A stretch of 64,000 bases of DNA from Halobacillus litoralis. GTDB taxonomy: Bacteria > Bacillota > Bacilli > Bacillales > Halobacillaceae. The translations under genes and the position numbers were made by a program. Shown here piece after piece: positions 1 through 8,832 of this stretch; the stretch's first letter is position 1; every line of letters begins with the position of its first letter. The notes beneath the pieces were generated by a model. It saw nothing but the letters and a program-made list of their open reading frames with translations, made no database searches and was not told the DNA's origin. Location: assembly GCF_009856415.1 (NCBI RefSeq), contig NZ_WMEZ01000001.1, forward strand, positions 682,001-746,000, read 5' to 3'.

Positions 1-129
1 ACCAAAGTCTGGAGCAATGACGACGACCTCATGATCTTGGTTTCGCAAGTATTTGATGGACTCTTTTAATCGTGTGACGACTCCATCTGTTGATGGTAGG
101 AATGTTTCTGTAATGATGGCGATTTTCAA
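1..129 (-). CDS. Family 4 glycosyltransferase, N-terminal part (SqdX/MgtA-like), cut by window edge
   Basis: Only the first 43 codons are inside the window. Translation starts at a TTG (129-127) with an AAGGAG ribosome-binding site eight bases upstream. The protein begins MKIAIITETFLPSTDGVVTR, the hallmark N-terminus of GT4 glycosyltransferases such as cyanobacterial SqdX, which transfers sulfoquinovose from UDP-sulfoquinovose to diacylglycerol. The gene begins 13 bases after the stop codon of sqdB on the same strand, so the two are probably co-transcribed. The neighbour makes a sulfoquinovosyl transferase (SQDG synthase) the leading guess. A glucosyl- or mannosyl-diacylglycerol transferase is possible, because the acceptor and donor domains are outside the window. 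Confidence 0.75.
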   Translation of the reverse strand, partial: MKIAIITETFLPSTDGVVTRLKESIKYLRNQDHEVVVIAPDFG

Positions 130-142
130 AGCGGAAAACTCC

Positions 143-1294
<1,152 letters not shown>

Positions 1295-1543
1295 CTACCT
1301 CCTAGTTACGTCTTGCATACTCGTATTCCATTATAGAATGACTCTTATGACTATTCTATCTTCTTATCAGTAGTCCTTTGTTCGAAGACGGACAAAAGTC
1401 AAGGTCTCTACGTTTTTGACTTTACCATTAATTTAATTTTGAAACAATTAATTCTTTGTTAAACTGTCGATTCTATGTAGAGATATGCATGTGAGACCTG
1501 AAACCTATTTACCCCAAACAAAGAACGCTTCAAACCTACTTTA

Positions 1544-1577
1544 CAATAAAAGCCTGCAGAACAACAAGTTCTGCAGG
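1544..1577 (-). terminator. Rho-independent terminator of floT
   Basis: A perfect 10-bp stem (CCTGCAGAAC at 1553-1562 pairing with 1568-1577, five-base loop) is followed on the minus strand by CTTTTATTGT. It begins nine bases past the flotillin stop codon. Confidence 0.85.
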
Positions 1578-1585
1578 CCGAGCAG

Positions 1586-3079
1586 TCATTTCTCTTCTTC
1601 CTGTCCTTCTGTTAAAAAGGGTTCTTCTTCCTCCTCCTCAAGCCTTTCTTTCGTAGCAGCCGCTTCCTTCAGTTCATCATCAGCCGCCCCTCCAAATTCG
1701 TGGACAGCTCCGCGAGATACATAGCTTTCAAGCATCGCTTTCAAATCCATGCCTGTCGTTTCTTTCAAGGATTCCTGAATGCCAAGCATGGTAGAAGTCA
1801 CACTGTTCGCTACTTTCGCAGAACCTCCGCGTGAATCGTTTCCTCCCATATCTATGACCTTCATATCTTTAATTTGACTGATTGGTGCAGATACTTTTTC
1901 AGCATACTCCGGCAAGACGTTAATGAGCATTTCCATAATCGCCGCTTCGCCGTAATGTTCCATCGCTTTCGCCATACGTTCTTTGGATTCCGCTTCAGCG
2001 ATTCCTCGTTGACGAATGACTTCCGCTTCCGATTCCCCTTTGATTCGTTCATTATCGGCTTCAGCCTGTGCCCGTTTTGTCACTTCATAAGCTTCAGCAT
2101 CAGCAATTGAGCGGCGTCGTTTGTTCTCTTCTTCTTCCAATTCGACCGCTCTTTGTTTCTCAATATACTGTACTTTCAACTCTTCTTCCTTAATTTGCTG
2201 TGCAAGTTTTTGTCTTTCCAATTCCCCTGCCTGATCTGCATTCGCTTTTGCTCGGTTCGTCTCTTTCTGGAATTCCGCTTCTTTGATATCTTTTTCCTTC
2301 GTGGATGCTGCAACCGCAGTTAAACGTCGGTTTTCTTCATCTTGCGCTTCCTGATCGTTTTTTGCCTGGTAAATGCGCGTCTCTTTCGTTGCATCGGACT
2401 CTGCCATGTTCGCTTTCTTCTGCACCTCAGCAATATGAGGCCGACCTAACGCATCGATGTATCCATTCTCGACATCCACGTCCTCCACATCATTCAATGC
2501 AAACGATGTGATTTCAAAGCCCATGCCTTTCAAATCGGATTCAGCGATTTTTTTCACTTGTGTGTTGACTTCTTTGAAATCATTATAGATTTTTTCAATC
2601 GGAAGCGATGCGATGATAGAACGTAAATGGCCATTGAGCACATCTTTCAACTCCGACTCTCTTTCTTTTTGCTTTTTACCAAGGAATTTCTCAGCAAAAT
2701 TGGCCATAATCTCAAGCTCACTGCCAATACTGATCACGGCAGTACTTGCAACTCTTACAGGTATGCCTTCCTTCGTATAAGCTTTGTCAGAATTGACCTG
2801 CAGTTGGAAAGATGTCAAATCAATCGGTGTTGCCGTCTGAAACATCCGCAAGCGGTAGCCTCCACCACGAATGATTTTCACTGAACGTCCATTATCGTCT
2901 TCAAATACATTTTTTTCTTTTTCCGGATCCCCAAGTTTTGGACCCGTAACAATCAACGCTTCATTCGAACTGGCCGTCTTATAACGCATCCGGAAGACGA
3001 TAAAAGTTATGATTCCTCCTATAAGCACAACCGCTCCAATCACTCCTAGAATCAACAAAAATAACGCACCTTCAAACAA
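1586..3079 (-). CDS. floT: Flotillin-like membrane microdomain scaffold (FloT/YuaG family)
   Basis: A 497-residue flotillin. One N-terminal hairpin or transmembrane segment (about residues 5-29) is followed by an SPFH/PHB domain and a long Glu/Lys/Ala-rich coiled coil (about 200-390) that drives oligomerisation. A conserved C-terminal region (SQIKDMKVIDMGG) precedes an acidic Glu-rich tail. Flotillins organise functional membrane microdomains, influence membrane fluidity and are envelope-stress proteins. The start is TTG at 3079, with AGGAG seven bases upstream. In B. subtilis floT follows yuaF (NfeD family) in a SigW-controlled operon; here no NfeD gene is adjacent and the gene looks monocistronic between its own promoter and terminator. 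A sigma-W-like promoter is listed separately. Confidence 0.92.
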   Translation of the reverse strand: MFEGALFLLILGVIGAVVLIGGIITFIVFRMRYKTASSNEALIVTGPKLGDPEKEKNVFEDDNGRSVKIIRGGGYRLRMFQTATPIDLTSFQLQVNSDKAYTKEGIPVRVASTAVISIGSELEIMANFAEKFLGKKQKERESELKDVLNGHLRSIIASLPIEKIYNDFKEVNTQVKKIAESDLKGMGFEITSFALNDVEDVDVENGYIDALGRPHIAEVQKKANMAESDATKETRIYQAKNDQEAQDEENRRLTAVAASTKEKDIKEAEFQKETNRAKANADQAGELERQKLAQQIKEEELKVQYIEKQRAVELEEEENKRRRSIADAEAYEVTKRAQAEADNERIKGESEAEVIRQRGIAEAESKERMAKAMEHYGEAAIMEMLINVLPEYAEKVSAPISQIKDMKVIDMGGNDSRGGSAKVANSVTSTMLGIQESLKETTGMDLKAMLESYVSRGAVHEFGGAADDELKEAAATKERLEEEEEEPFLTEGQEEEK

Positions 3080-3135
3080 ATGATCACTCCTCTTTTCTTT
3101 CTCCCTATTTATGTAACAAAAGGGGTTATATTACA

Positions 3136-3163
3136 TAACGATTACAACCCTATTAAAGTTTCA
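3136..3163 (-). promoter_or_regulatory. Putative ECF (sigma-W-like) promoter of floT
   Basis: On the minus strand TGAAAC (3163-3158) is followed after 17 bases by CGTTA (3140-3136). This resembles the sigma-W pattern TGAAAC-N16-CGTA, about 60 bases before the floT start. The B. subtilis floT operon is a known SigW target. The extra base in the spacer and in the -10 makes this a moderate match. Confidence 0.5.
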
Positions 3164-3214
3164 GGAAATTTGCAATGTTCGACAATCAATCTGTAAGGAA
3201 ACGATAGGCTTGAA

Positions 3215-3243
3215 TTCAATCAAGCAAAAGATTCAGTTATAAT
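3215..3243 (+). promoter_or_regulatory. Putative sigma-A promoter of the acyl-CoA synthetase gene
   Basis: A perfect TATAAT (3238-3243) lies 35 bases before the start codon, with a weak -35 (TTCAAT, 3215-3220) at 17-base spacing. The palindrome TTGAATTCAA (3210-3219) overlaps the -35 and could be a regulator site; its owner is unknown. Confidence 0.5.
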
Positions 3244-3278
3244 AGAAATAAGAACATTCTGATAAAGGAGGAACATTC

Positions 3279-5237
3279 ATGAGTACCTACACCAATGCAT
3301 GGACCCCTACAGCAGAAAATAAAGAATCGACACGATTATTCCAGTGGATGAAGAAGCTTGGCTACAGCAATTATGATGATTTTCACTCTAAATCCATTAA
3401 TGATCTTGAATGGTTTTGGAAAGAAGCCGTCAAAGAGCTTGGCATTGAGTGGTACACCCTTTACAAACAGGTATTGGACACATCCCGAGGACCTATGTAC
3501 CCTCGCTGGTTTGAAGGCGGGGAGCTGAATGTCGTTCACCTAGCCCTTGATCGCTGGGCAGAACACCCGTCTAAAAAGAATGACACCGCCCTTTATTGGG
3601 AGGGAGATAACGGTCAAACGGCTTCCTACTCCTATAAAGATTTGCAAAAGGAAGTAGACGCGGTCGCTTATGGTCTCGAGAGCTATGGAATATCAGAAGG
3701 CGATATCGTTACATTGTATCTGCCTATGCTCCCTGAAACGCTCATCGCTATGCTGGCCATCTCCAAAGTGGGGGCGATCTTCTCACCTGCCTTCTCTGGT
3801 TATAAAGCTGATGCGGTCACTACAAGAATCCAAGCCAGTAAATCGAAAGCGTTGATTACAGCTAATGGCTTTTACCGAAGAGGAAAAACGATTCCTATGA
3901 AACAGGAAGCAGACCTTGTTGCTAATCACTGCCCTTCTTTAGAGCACGTTTTCGTCGTTGAACGGACCGGTGCGAAAATAAGCTTGAAAGAACCTCGTGA
4001 CGTTCGCTGGGCGGATTTAAGAAAAAAAGCCACCGATTACAACACCAAAGTAAAAAAAGCGAATGATTCTTTTATGCTCATTTACACTTCAGGTACGACG
4101 GGAACTCCAAAGGGAGCTGTCCATACGCACGCAGGCTTCCCGATAAAGGCTGCCTTTGATGCTGGGCTATGCATGGATGTCACGAAAGAAGATACGTTAT
4201 TCTGGTACACGGATATGGGATGGATGATGGGTCCTTTCCTCGTATACGGAGGGCTTGTCAATGGAGCATCCATCGTCATGTTTGAAGGTACTCCTGATTA
4301 TCCAGAACCCGACCGTTTATGGGACCTTGTGGAGAAGTATCATGTCACCCATTTAGGAATCTCTCCCACCCTTGTCCGCTCCATGATGAAGCATGGGGAA
4401 GCTTGGATCCGAAAACATGATCTCCAGTCTTTAAAACTTATCGGATCTACAGGAGAACCTTGGAATCTTGAGCCTTGGCATTGGCTTTTCAAACATGCGG
4501 GAGATTCACGAGTTCCGATTTTTAACTATTCAGGTGGAACAGAAATTTCCGGTGGTATTCTCGGAAATGTACTCGTTAAACCCATTCAACCGGTAACCTT
4601 CAATGCTGCTCTTCCTGGTATGGATGTTGATGTTTATAGTAAAAAAGGGCAGTCCCTCGTCAATGAAGTTGGCGAACTGGTTATCAAATCCCCATGGGTC
4701 GGGATGACGAAGAGCTTTTTTGAAGACGATGATCGTTATGAAAAGACGTATTGGAGCCGCTTCAAAGATACGTGGGTTCATGGCGATTGGGTGATGAAAA
4801 ATCAAGATGGTTTCTATACGATCACTGGACGATCCGATGATGTCTTAAACATAGCAGGAAAACGTTTAGGACCTGCTGAAGTCGAATCTGTTCTCGTTGC
4901 GCATACGGCGGTGATTGAGGCAGGAGTAATTGGGATCCCTCATGAGGTGAAAGGAGAAGAACCTGTTGCTTTTGTTGTCCTCCAAGACCCCCTGGATTCC
5001 GATGATCTTATTGAAGAATTAACGATGTACCTGAATCATAAATTAGGCAAAGCCCTCGCACCAAAAAAGGTCTTCGTTGTCGATGACCTGCCAAAAACAA
5101 GAAATGCCAAAGTGATGAGACGTGCCATCAAGGCCGCTTACTTGAATAAGCCTGCTGGTGACTTAAGCGCACTCGTCAACCCGGAAAGCGTGAACCAGAT
5201 CCGCAGCATTGGTCAAAATGTTTCGTCAACATCATAA
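3279..5237 (+). CDS. Acetyl-/acetoacetyl-CoA synthetase-like AMP-forming ligase
   Basis: A 652-residue member of the adenylate-forming ligase family (AcsA/acetoacetyl-CoA synthetase branch) that activates a short carboxylic acid with ATP and CoA. Visible motifs are the N-terminal ACS cap (FHSKSINDLEWFWKEAVKEL), the phosphate-binding YTSGTTGTPKGA at 269-280, the GSTGEPW and YSGGTEISGG acid-binding segments, and the C-terminal catalytic lysine in RNAKVMRR (Lys611). The start has AAAGGAGG with ideal spacing. It converges on the yng-type catabolic operon whose HMG-CoA lyase releases acetoacetate. Acetoacetate is therefore an attractive substrate, but acetate or propionate cannot be excluded from sequence. 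It shares a bidirectional terminator with that operon. Confidence 0.82.
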   Translation: MSTYTNAWTPTAENKESTRLFQWMKKLGYSNYDDFHSKSINDLEWFWKEAVKELGIEWYTLYKQVLDTSRGPMYPRWFEGGELNVVHLALDRWAEHPSKKNDTALYWEGDNGQTASYSYKDLQKEVDAVAYGLESYGISEGDIVTLYLPMLPETLIAMLAISKVGAIFSPAFSGYKADAVTTRIQASKSKALITANGFYRRGKTIPMKQEADLVANHCPSLEHVFVVERTGAKISLKEPRDVRWADLRKKATDYNTKVKKANDSFMLIYTSGTTGTPKGAVHTHAGFPIKAAFDAGLCMDVTKEDTLFWYTDMGWMMGPFLVYGGLVNGASIVMFEGTPDYPEPDRLWDLVEKYHVTHLGISPTLVRSMMKHGEAWIRKHDLQSLKLIGSTGEPWNLEPWHWLFKHAGDSRVPIFNYSGGTEISGGILGNVLVKPIQPVTFNAALPGMDVDVYSKKGQSLVNEVGELVIKSPWVGMTKSFFEDDDRYEKTYWSRFKDTWVHGDWVMKNQDGFYTITGRSDDVLNIAGKRLGPAEVESVLVAHTAVIEAGVIGIPHEVKGEEPVAFVVLQDPLDSDDLIEELTMYLNHKLGKALAPKKVFVVDDLPKTRNAKVMRRAIKAAYLNKPAGDLSALVNPESVNQIRSIGQNVSSTS

Positions 5238-5315
5238 GCATCACAAGCTGAAGCACAGATCACTGTTATGAACCATAGCTACAAAAAACAGGATTTTAAA
5301 AAATCTCTACAATCA

Positions 5316-5352
5316 AAAAGGTTCCTGGACTTCAAACGTCCAGGAACCTTTT
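5316..5352. terminator. Bidirectional terminator between acyl-CoA synthetase and yngE
   Basis: A long perfect stem (AAAAGGTTCCTGGAC at 5316-5330 pairing with 5338-5352) with a seven-base loop. The A/T runs on both sides allow it to stop the plus-strand synthetase and the minus-strand operon. Confidence 0.9.
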
Positions 5353-5354
5353 TA

Positions 5355-6896
5355 TTATACTGGATAAACGCCATGCTTTCTTTCTGTAAACAACACATCT
5401 TTCGTTTCATAGGCATCATATCGAGTGGAAAGCTCTTCGCGCAGCTTATTCGGCTGAACGATGTCATCGATGACCATCTCAGAAGCCAAACGATAAATAT
5501 CAATGTTTTCTTTGTATTCTTCATGTTTTTCTTTGATGAATGCCGGTCGCTCTTCTTCAGGCAGCGCAGCAATCTTATTCGCATACACCGCGTTCACAGC
5601 CGCTTCCGGCCCCATGACAGCAATTTGAGCGGTAGGCAATGCGAGACATGCATCCGGCTCAAATGCAGGTCCTGCCATCGCATAGAGCCCTGCTCCGTAA
5701 GCTTTGCGCACCACTACAGAAATTTTCGGAACCGTCGCTTCACTCATCGCAGAAAGCATCTTCGCTCCGTGACGGATAATCCCTGCGCGTTCGACTTTTG
5801 TTCCGATCATAAATCCTGGAATATCGGCAAGGAAAAGGAGCGGAATATTAAAAGCATCACAGAGCTGGATGAATTTCGCCGCTTTGTCTGCGGAGTCAGG
5901 GAAAAGAACGCCTCCTTTTGCTCTCGGCTGGTTGGCAATGATCCCGACCGGCCGTCCTTCAATTCTGGACAAACCAGTAATGAGCTCTGGCGCAAACTTT
6001 TTCTTGATTTCACAGAACGAATGATCATCAATAAGACGATCGATCAACTGATACATATCAAACGGCGCATTTTGGTTTTTAGGAATCAGTTCTTCCACAC
6101 TCTTCTCAAAAGGTGCAGGTTCTCTCGAATCCGCCTTTTTCGGAAGTTCCCGGTAGGATTGCGGGAAATAGCTTAAATATTTTCGGGCAAATGCAATGGC
6201 ATCACTTTCATCCTTCGCGAGTACATCCCCACATCCAGAGACCGAACAATGCATATTCGCACCGCCCATTTCCTCAAGCGTCACTTTTTCACCGATGACT
6301 TTCTCTGCCATGCGCGGAGAACCTAAATACATTGAAGCATTGCCATCGACCATGACGACGATATCGCAAAAGGCAGGTATGTAAGCCCCGCCCGCTGCGG
6401 ATGGTCCGAATAGCAAGCAGATTTGTGGCACACGACCGGATAATTTAATCTGATTATGGAAAATACGTCCCGCCCCGCGACGATTAGGGAACATTTCAAC
6501 CTGATCGGTAATCCTTGCACCCGCAGAGTCAACGAGGTAAAGCATTGGGATATTCAATTTTAATGCGGTTTCCTGAATCCGAATAATCTTCTCAACGGTT
6601 CGTGCACCCCAGGAGCCTGCTTTTACTGTGGAATCGTTGGCCATGATGCATACTTTTTCCCCGTTGATTCGTCCGATCCCTGTGACGACACCATCAGCAG
6701 GGAGGGAATCATCCTGGCAATTCGCGAAAAAAGCATCTTCAATATCGATGTTGTCATCAAACAAAAGCTGAAGTCGCTCACGGACGAACATTTTCCCTTT
6801 TTCCGCGTTCTTGCTATGATACTTTTCCGCACCACCAGAAGCAATTTTCTTCGCTCGTTCTTCTAACGTTTCATTTGTAGGCATCGTTTTTTCCAC
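5355..6896 (-). CDS. yngE: Acyl-CoA carboxylase carboxyltransferase (YngE family; methylcrotonyl- or propionyl-CoA type)
   Basis: A 513-residue biotin-dependent carboxyltransferase beta subunit. It moves carboxyl from carboxybiotin to an acyl-CoA. Both crotonase-fold halves are present: GPSAAGGAYIPAFCD in the N half, the PGFMIG oxyanion segment and KAYGAGLYAMAG in the C half. With the biotin carboxylase and small biotin carrier of the same operon it should form a complete carboxylase. The adjacent hydratase and HMG-CoA lyase make 3-methylcrotonyl-CoA the likely substrate, with propionyl- or geranyl-CoA less likely. The GTG start at 6896 has AAAGGAG eight bases upstream; an in-frame ATG at 6884 is the alternative. 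It is the last gene of the operon, and its stop touches the shared terminator. Confidence 0.9.
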   Translation of the reverse strand: MEKTMPTNETLEERAKKIASGGAEKYHSKNAEKGKMFVRERLQLLFDDNIDIEDAFFANCQDDSLPADGVVTGIGRINGEKVCIMANDSTVKAGSWGARTVEKIIRIQETALKLNIPMLYLVDSAGARITDQVEMFPNRRGAGRIFHNQIKLSGRVPQICLLFGPSAAGGAYIPAFCDIVVMVDGNASMYLGSPRMAEKVIGEKVTLEEMGGANMHCSVSGCGDVLAKDESDAIAFARKYLSYFPQSYRELPKKADSREPAPFEKSVEELIPKNQNAPFDMYQLIDRLIDDHSFCEIKKKFAPELITGLSRIEGRPVGIIANQPRAKGGVLFPDSADKAAKFIQLCDAFNIPLLFLADIPGFMIGTKVERAGIIRHGAKMLSAMSEATVPKISVVVRKAYGAGLYAMAGPAFEPDACLALPTAQIAVMGPEAAVNAVYANKIAALPEEERPAFIKEKHEEYKENIDIYRLASEMVIDDIVQPNKLREELSTRYDAYETKDVLFTERKHGVYPV

Positions 6897-6899
6897 CTT

Positions 6900-7682
6900 T
6901 TATTCTCCTTTATATTCCGGTTTCCTTTTCTCTTTAAACGCTTGAAGGCCTTCCACCCGATCATCCGTTGGAATCGTCTTTTCATAACAGGCACGTTCGA
7001 TCTCAAGACCTGAGGACAAATCTGTATCGTACCCTTGATTAATCGCTTTTTTCGCCTGTTTCATAGCGACCGGACCGTTTCGCGCGATGCATGCCGCCAG
7101 GTCCTTCGCTTCTTCCATAAGGAACTGTGGTTCATGGATATACTCAACAAGACCAAGGGTATAAGCACGCTTTGCTTCCACAGGCTTCGCAGAGTAAATC
7201 ATCGCTTTAGCCTGACCAATTCCAATCAGCCTTGACAGCCGCTGCGTTCCACCAGCGCCTGGGATGATCGCAAGCGATGTTTCCGTCAGTCCCACTTTCG
7301 TCGATGTACTCATCATACGTAAATCGCAGGCAAGGGCAAGTTCCAATCCGCCACCAAAAGCGACCCCGTTCATGACAGCAATCGTCGGTACATGTATGTC
7401 CTCTATCATTCGAACGGTATCTCCGATTTTGGTTACGGTCTGGACGACTTCCTCGTCACTCATTCCCCTTCGTTCTTTCAAGTCAGCACCTGCACAAAAC
7501 GCTTTGTTTCCTTCCCCAGTCACAAGAACAACCCTGATCTCCTGACGCCGGTTGATTTCATGTGCTTTTTCCTGCAGTTGGTCCAGCAACTCTGATGACA
7601 ATGCATTCGCTGCATCGGGCCGGTTTAATTTCAGTACATACACGTGAGGGGAAAGCTCTTCTAATGTGACTAGTTCCTCCAT
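6900..7682 (-). CDS. yngF: Enoyl-CoA hydratase/isomerase (YngF family, probable methylglutaconyl-CoA hydratase)
   Basis: A 260-residue crotonase-family protein. AFCAGADLKER contains the first oxyanion-hole residue, and GVAFGGGLELALACDLRM with IIPGAGGTQRL holds the second oxyanion residue and a catalytic Glu region. Between a methylcrotonyl-CoA-type carboxylase and an HMG-CoA lyase, the expected reaction is hydration of 3-methylglutaconyl-CoA to HMG-CoA, the penultimate step of leucine and isovalerate breakdown. Intergenic gaps to both neighbours are only three bases, so translation is probably coupled. Substrate specificity is inferred from context only. Confidence 0.88.
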   Translation of the reverse strand: MEELVTLEELSPHVYVLKLNRPDAANALSSELLDQLQEKAHEINRRQEIRVVLVTGEGNKAFCAGADLKERRGMSDEEVVQTVTKIGDTVRMIEDIHVPTIAVMNGVAFGGGLELALACDLRMMSTSTKVGLTETSLAIIPGAGGTQRLSRLIGIGQAKAMIYSAKPVEAKRAYTLGLVEYIHEPQFLMEEAKDLAACIARNGPVAMKQAKKAINQGYDTDLSSGLEIERACYEKTIPTDDRVEGLQAFKEKRKPEYKGE

Positions 7683-7685
7683 CCG

Positions 7686-8594
7686 TTACACCCTTTCTTT
7701 GTTTACCACTTGCATTTGATGACTCGGCAACGACTTATTCAGGACGCCCTGGATATAGACTGCCGCTTCCTTCAGTTTTTCTTCATCGATCCCTGTTTCA
7801 ATGCCCATTTGATGAAGCATGTGCACAAGATCGTCTGTTGCTAAGTTTCCGGAAGCTCCTTTAGCATATGGACAGCCACCTAACCCTCCAAGCGCTGCAT
7901 CAAAAGTGGTAATGTTATGCTGCATGGAGACAAGGACGTTGGATAAGGCCATCCCTCTCGTATTATGAAAATGCATAGCAAGCTTATCGAAAGGCAGCCA
8001 TTGCTTCCATTCGTGAAGGGCTTGATCGACTTGTCTCGGATTGGCAACACCGATCGTGTCTCCCAGTGATAGTTCATCAATGCCCATTTCTAGTAAACGT
8101 TCACTGACTCTTGCGACCTGGTCTGTAGCAATGGTTCCTTCATAAGGGCATCCGAAAACCGTAGATACATAGCCTCTTACACTCTTTCCTTCTAATTTGG
8201 CTTCTTGAACGACTTCTTTTAGAACCGGATATGTCTCTTCGATGGACTTGTTGATGTTTTTTTTGTTATGCGTATCGGAAGCGGACATGAATACAGAAAC
8301 TTCATCCACGTCCGTGTCGATCGCAGCTTCAAGCCCACGCCGGTTTGGAACAAGGGCGGCATAGGTGGTCCCTTTTTTTCGTGAGATCATAGCTGCCACT
8401 TCTTTGGCATCTTTCAACTGTGGGATCCACTTCGGATGGACGAATGAACTGAATTCGATGTACGAGTATCCCGCTTCAGACAAAAGGTCGATCCAGGCAA
8501 CTTTATCATGAAGCGGCACTTCTACAGGTTCATTCTGCAGGCCATCACGCGGACCGACTTCTTTAATTGTGACTTTTTCAGGCCATTCCATCAT
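7686..8594 (-). CDS. yngG: Hydroxymethylglutaryl-CoA lyase (YngG family)
   Basis: A DRE-TIM metallolyase that cleaves HMG-CoA to acetyl-CoA and acetoacetate. Visible motifs are VGPRDGLQNEP with the catalytic Arg-Asp pair, the metal-binding HFHNTRG, and GGCPYAKGASGN, which carries the conserved catalytic cysteine. An open frame runs further upstream to 8657 but would overlap the biotin carrier gene. AGGAGG lies five and eight bases before two successive ATGs at 8594 and 8591, so the start is placed there, giving about 302 residues, the usual bacterial length. It fits the terminal step of the leucine/isovalerate route encoded by this operon. Confidence 0.93.
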   Translation of the reverse strand: MMEWPEKVTIKEVGPRDGLQNEPVEVPLHDKVAWIDLLSEAGYSYIEFSSFVHPKWIPQLKDAKEVAAMISRKKGTTYAALVPNRRGLEAAIDTDVDEVSVFMSASDTHNKKNINKSIEETYPVLKEVVQEAKLEGKSVRGYVSTVFGCPYEGTIATDQVARVSERLLEMGIDELSLGDTIGVANPRQVDQALHEWKQWLPFDKLAMHFHNTRGMALSNVLVSMQHNITTFDAALGGLGGCPYAKGASGNLATDDLVHMLHQMGIETGIDEEKLKEAAVYIQGVLNKSLPSHQMQVVNKERV

Positions 8595-8607
8595 AAGAAC
8601 CTCCTGT

Positions 8608-8820
8608 TTATTCGATGATTGCGATGACGTCCCCTTCGTTGACGAAATCCCCTTCACTCACTTTCAACTCTTTAACTGTCCCGGACGTTTCTGCAGGGAT
8701 TGGAATCTCCATTTTCATAGATTCCAGGATCGCAATGTCCTCCCCGTCGTTAACTTGATCTCCTTGGTTTGCAACGATTTTCCATACACTTCCTGCCATG
8801 GATGCTTTGATTTCTGTCAT
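8608..8820 (-). CDS. yngHB: Small biotin (biotinyl-lipoyl) carrier protein (YngHB family)
   Basis: A 70-residue stand-alone biotinyl domain. The biotinylation motif is ESMKMEIP, with Lys36 as the attachment site, between two beta-hairpin halves. It carries carboxybiotin between the biotin carboxylase encoded just upstream and the carboxyltransferase YngE. A strong AAGGAGG precedes the ATG. Splitting the alpha subunit into separate carboxylase and carrier genes is the B. subtilis yngHA/yngHB arrangement and differs from the fused MccA/PccA subunits of many bacteria. Confidence 0.93.
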   Translation of the reverse strand: MTEIKASMAGSVWKIVANQGDQVNDGEDIAILESMKMEIPIPAETSGTVKELKVSEGDFVNEGDVIAIIE

Positions 8821-8832
8821 GATTGTTCCTCC

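Noticed and set aside
3210-3219. TTGAATTCAA palindrome as a FadR operator
   Set aside because: It is much shorter than the Bacillus FadR consensus (TGAATGANTANTCATTCA) and could be chance; noted only in the promoter entry.
5268-6176. 302-codon plus-strand frame opposite yngE
   Set aside because: It lies opposite a fully conserved carboxyltransferase and crosses its terminator. Composition (Phe/Arg/His-rich) is typical of an antisense shadow, and it has no ribosome-binding site.
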